The notes beneath the pieces were generated by a model that had not been told where the DNA came from, made no database searches, and saw only the letters and a program-made list of their open reading frames with translations. Shown here piece by piece: positions 60,268-64,000 of a DNA stretch of 64,000 nt. The stretch is from Xylocopa sonorina. Taxonomy: Eukaryota; Arthropoda; Insecta; Hymenoptera; Apidae. Numbering within the stretch: position 1 is the first letter of the stretch; every line of letters begins with the position of its first letter. The stretch spans positions 1,295,001-1,359,000 of the forward strand of contig NC_135195.1 in the NCBI RefSeq assembly GCF_050948175.1, in the 5' to 3' direction. Position numbers and translations under genes: made by a program.

Positions 60268-61228
60268 TAATAATATTTAGCTGGGTCGGGTTGTATCTTG
60301 AAGCAACATATACTGCTTAAATTATTTTTATTCTTATTTCTATCTATATGTTATCAAATTAAAATTTTATTAATTTATTTAATTAAAAATTTAATAACAT
60401 AACAGTTTCTCATTAAATTCCAATTTCACTTAATGAAAGAGATTCACAATTAAATTATAACATGCTGCAGTCAGAGAATGTTACCAAATGATAAATTTAG
60501 CTGGTGCAATTGGTGAAATATGGTGTTTCAAAAGGGTAAGGAATTTTCACTACATTCTACTTGTTGAGAAATTCACAGACTACTAATAAGGTTAAAATTA
60601 CAGTCGATCATTAAATAGGTTTCAATTTAAATATATCATACACACGTAAAGTTGTCAAATAACTTATTATAATGAAATTTATTTTCTAAAATATTAGTCT
60701 CAATGTATTATTTTTATATACGTAATTAATTTTTGAACATTTAATATATTTATTCATTCATATTCGTGAAATATCTTAATTTTATAATGACAAAAAAAAA
60801 TGTGTATATCATCAAATTATTCTCTATTGGCTTTTCAATTAGCAAGAGTATCGATAAAGTTTCCGTAGGTAATATGAAAAGGGTTGATCATTAATTTATG
60901 GATTTCAATTCTAATTATGTAGATGCCAAGGTAACGCTGAAAACCCTGGATTGGATTAATCCAACGGCATAGAATGCGTAGCACCGGGGATCTAATGAAC
61001 ATGTTATGCTTATCAGAAGTCTATTACAGATAACACGCATGATAATAATTCGAACCACCTAATCGCGTAATCAACTATACGCCCTTTGTACTAGGAATTA
61101 TTAACCGAAGGGATAATTTTCGCTAGCTATTTCTCTTTTCATAAACGATCATATATTGCGAAGAATGATTAAATTAAAATAGTTTTAATATTATTAAATA
61201 TATCTCATATTAATGTTCATGAAAATCC

Positions 61229-61717
61229 TTATTTCACAAATTCTTTAATAAAATCGTAGATAAAATAGTATTTGAAAGAAAACGAAAAAATCATATTAAA
61301 ATTGAAATATCTTTTAAGCTCATAGTTTGCCAATATAAATAGGTTAACAATTTTTGACAATGTAGTAAATGTTGTACAACTTAAAAAATAATTACCACTT
61401 TCGGACCGCAATGTATTCCAAAGAACGCAAAAGATGGCATCTATGAAAGCAAACGAAATTGTTATTAATATTTCTGTGCGTAACATTAATTTCAAATTAG
61501 CAAGATGAAAAAAATTTGGAAATGATTGTAAACTTTTGTTCGGTAACATCAAATATGTACGACCTTTCCTAAAGTATATAAACCGATCTGATATCAAAGA
61601 TAAATGCAATAAAAACGAACTTTTTATTTTCGGGCATTCTATGAATTCTTGCACCAATAACACGTGTTCGTACAACATAAGTTCCTTGTACAACATTAAC
61701 ATTCGCACAGTGATCAA
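61229..61717 (-). CDS. Unrecognised 162-codon open frame
   Basis: This is long for such AT-rich DNA. The product is hydrophobic and aromatic, rich in Leu, Phe, Ile and Tyr, with two possible membrane stretches (about residues 85-103, TEILITISFAFIDAIFCVL, and about 115-133). It starts with ATG and stops at TAA, with no clear splice sites. I do not recognise a family. A decayed chemoreceptor exon or a chance frame are both possible, since AT-rich DNA naturally gives Phe, Leu, Ile and Tyr codons. No neighbouring gene gives context. Confidence 0.15.
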   Translation of the reverse strand: MITVRMLMLYKELMLYEHVLLVQEFIECPKIKSSFLLHLSLISDRFIYFRKGRTYLMLPNKSLQSFPNFFHLANLKLMLRTEILITISFAFIDAIFCVLWNTLRSESGNYFLSCTTFTTLSKIVNLFILANYELKRYFNFNMIFSFSFKYYFIYDFIKEFVK

Positions 61718-62733
61718 ATCGTACGGTAGTTATGTTGGATTATTTCAATATGTCAACGTATTATATAAACAGTAATAAATTCCGTGTTAAGAAATGAATC
61801 TTGTGCCAGGAAATAAAATCCTGTATATAAATAAGAAGAGAAATTTATCGATTCGAGAAGTCCCTAAACTGTTTAGTCCGAAGGGCTGGAAAGAGAGACA
61901 CGTAGACTTTGCGTTGGCATTTGTTCTTTTGCCGGGAGAACCCCAGATTTTCTATCGAATGTTCTCACAATTCGTATAGCTCTCGAAGCGTAAAGACGTT
62001 CCTTTAAGCCATATAATAAAGTTAACAGTTAAAATTATTAAAGAGAGTTCCATTTTCTTTACCCATATCCAAAAAATTTTACTTGAAATTGTCCTGCGGC
62101 GAATAACATCATTGTAACCAACCAGAAGCAAGCGTACCCAGAATGTTATAAATATAATAGACGATTGGATTGCAAGGTATCATTATCACGAAACATTCAA
62201 ATTGATAGGTACCCCTGCATTTCGCGGCAACGTTGTATTAATATCCCTACAGCAACACGATTATTACGCCCACCCAGTTCCCAGCATGTGGCTATAATTC
62301 ACATAATACATTTACACGTCTGGTTTTTCATGTCTTCCATTCTTTCTTTTTTATTTTTGTATGTTAATACGCAAAATAAATTGCGGTTCTCTAATCGCCA
62401 AGGTGTTTAACCAATAACACTAAGCACGTCCACGTGACGCGTAATGATCGTGACGTTGATTCTCGTGCGTGTTACGATAACAAACGAAACGTCTCTTCCT
62501 GTCTTGTGAAAAATAATGAGGAAGTAAATATAATACGTGGGGCTTTGTTTAATTCATAATGGGTCTAAGAGATTATGTTCGGCAATTAGTTTCCTCATTA
62601 AGCACGTTGTATCCTCATTACGAAGAATATAATAATCGGGTTTTGTTTTCCTTTTAATGGAAAATTCCGAACCAAATTGTTTTTGCGATTATTTTTCAAA
62701 AGCGAAATGTTGAGAAATGTTGATTAACGTAGT

Positions 62734-62870
62734 ATACGGGATGATCGGTAACTGGTAGTACAACCGGTTGTACATGAAAAAATAAGCCGAAAATATAGAA
62801 TAACAATTTTTCATTTGAGGCTTTGTTTTCGAGAAAATCGACTTTGAATCTTCGCCGGGTACAGGTGCAG
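62734..62870 (+). repeat. Transposon-like end with a 16-nt palindrome
   Basis: TATACGGGATGATCGGTAACTGG is laid out like the ends of insect DNA elements (compare TATACAGGGTG at 23770). GTACAACCGGTTGTAC at 62758-62773 is a perfect palindrome. No matching opposite end was found and the right boundary is arbitrary. Confidence 0.3.
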
Positions 62871-62955
62871 TTGTTTCTTGTTAATGAAGTTCGAGTTTTT
62901 AGTTAAAGAAAGAAACTCGGAGTCACTAGTAAGCGATCGTGCGGAACAGTACTAC

Positions 62956-63106
62956 TGTGGCGGCCCTCCGACGCTCGTCACTAGAGGGACAGAAACAGCA
63001 CACGATTTCCCATCCGTCTCCATATATACAAGTTCCTGAGCTAAGGCAGGGTCTGCCAGCTAGCCTTACGGAGTCCACTAGTAGCTTCAGGACACAACGC
63101 GCTTCA
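62956..63106 (-). repeat. Family A interspersed repeat with target duplication
   Basis: On the plus strand this starts TGTGGCGGC and ends AACGCGCTTCA. CTAC lies on both sides (62952-62955 and 63107-63110), consistent with a 4-bp target duplication and TG...CA termini; a 5-bp ACTAC reading is also possible if the last A is excluded. Compared with the 56-kb copy it lacks some internal sequence. This copy best defines the family boundaries. Confidence 0.75.
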
Positions 63107-63110
63107 CTAC

Positions 63111-63490
63111 AAAAAAATATGGATGCTGCTTATTCTTCGTACAAATATTGTAATGCTAATTGGTGTTTGGAACGTTATACGTATTGTCTTCCATTGCTAT
63201 CAAACGGATGAAAGTTAGATTGATCCGAAAAAAGAACAGCTTTCCAATTCTCAACAATCCAGACGCAATATTGTAGGGTGTGAATGATTTTATTGCGATA
63301 TTCAAAATTCGAGAATATTCCAAAATTTATGCAAAAGAGTATGTGCATGGAAATCCGAGTTGTATTTAATAAAATTCCCGCTTAATTACAATTACGCTTC
63401 CTTTCGCCTAACTTTACAATCTTACAATATTTTCCGGCAAACTTCAATCGGGATACTTTGTTTTTCTTCTCGATTAGTAGTTCTGTAACG
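63111..63490. other. AT-rich non-coding stretch
   Basis: I see nothing recognisable here. Confidence 0.5.
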
Positions 63491-63751
63491 CTAATAATCG
63501 ATTAATATTGTATTAGTAACGTATTCCTCTTGTAATTCTGCTACAATATCGCTAGCTGCTCTTTTTGCGTTCGCAATTAAATTATAATATATTAATCCTG
63601 TTAGTGGTCCTTTGATGTCTTCCATTTTTAATCGTACTTTCACTGTACTTGCCCCGATAGACAATATTGTAGCAATTTCACGCGACAATTTTCCCTTTAA
63701 CGACAATTCTATCACAATTTTGTGTACTTCGATAGATGTCATTCGAACCAA
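63491..63751 (-). pseudogene. Helix-turn-helix fragment, probably of a DNA transposase
   Basis: The frame is 86 codons. Residues 5-42 (IEVHKIVIELSLKGKLSREIA, then a TILSIGASTVKVRLK-type recognition helix) fit a helix-turn-helix like the N-terminus of Tc1/mariner transposases. Residues 62-76 (AKRAASDIVAELQEEY) resemble the second DNA-binding helix set. No GRPR linker and no catalytic domain follow, and the frame ends at 63491. It looks like a truncated relic unrelated in sequence to the two intact Tc1 copies. A single host homeodomain-like exon is less likely. Confidence 0.4.
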
Positions 63752-64000
63752 ACTGACTTATAACCGAAACTGGTCGGGAAATTTTTAGCACGCTGGTTTA
63801 GTTATTCTTTAAATAAACATGTATAGAGTGTAAGCAGCCTCGATTTCAAAATTTTAATGTCTTAACGTTTTAGTTTTGGAAGAAAAATCGCAAAAGCTTT
63901 TGCATGATACTATATATGCAATAACGTACAGGATAAGCATCTCAGGCGCGACCGTTAGCTCGTTAAAAAGTTATCTCGTACGAAATCAGTGGCACTTGTG

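Larger units (their letters stand above)
60268..62955. other. Very AT-rich stretch, one long unexplained frame
   Basis: This contains the 162-codon minus-strand frame at 61229-61717 (listed separately) and a transposon-like end near 62734. No other supported feature. Confidence 0.45.

Noticed and set aside
60028..60268. Lys/Tyr/Ile and Phe/Tyr/Ile frames on both strands
   Set aside because: Pure poly-A/TA repeat translation.
1..64000. CRISPR array, prokaryotic operon or phage content
   Set aside because: No regularly spaced direct repeats of suitable length and no bacterial-style gene packing; the tandem repeats seen are eukaryotic minisatellites.

Overview
The window is AT-rich, intron-bearing insect nuclear DNA. 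The only host coding sequence I can defend is one exon (26979..27192, + strand). It encodes the second half of an immunoglobulin domain of the Dpr (Defective proboscis extension response) cell-surface family, which is known from arthropods and acts in synaptic partner recognition. A bee or related hymenopteran is my best guess from composition and repeat content, but nothing in the sequence proves the order. Dpr genes usually have very long introns, so much of the window is probably intron of this gene or flanking intergenic DNA.

Most other recognisable content is mobile DNA. Two copies of a 1649-bp Tc1-type DNA transposon (3251..4899, minus; 20725..22373, plus) have the same length, encode the same intact 342-residue DD34E transposase and carry 221-bp terminal inverted repeats, so they look recently active. 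A Ty3/gypsy element (49447..52923, minus) has 251-bp LTRs differing at two positions and a TAAC target duplication. It has lost most of gag and the catalytic part of reverse transcriptase, but keeps RNase H and a full integrase in a 626-codon frame. Two decayed Jockey-like LINEs lie at 34700..37238 and 43790..46550; the second is split by a probable 630-bp solo LTR (44589..45218). A 420-bp MITE with long inverted repeats lies at 40500..40919.

Two unnamed interspersed families recur. Family A (about 120-310 bp, ends TGAAGCGC...GCCGCCACA, internal hairpin) has six copies at 10.7, 31.3, 37.2, 56.1, 60.0 and 63.0 kb. Family B (about 540-600 bp when long) has copies at 13.2, 39.9 and 57.3 kb and a fragment at 56.5 kb. 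Both share a terminal TGTGGCGGC when read from that end, so they may be solo LTRs or short non-autonomous LTR elements of related lineages.

The remaining sequence is non-coding as far as I can see. It holds microsatellites and minisatellites, a diverged local duplication (7.2 and 8.6 kb), a dense cluster of small perfect hairpins near 5.1-5.35 kb, and several CpG- and GC-richer islands that could be regulatory or untranslated exons. I see no tRNA, rRNA or CRISPR array and no clear new gene system.
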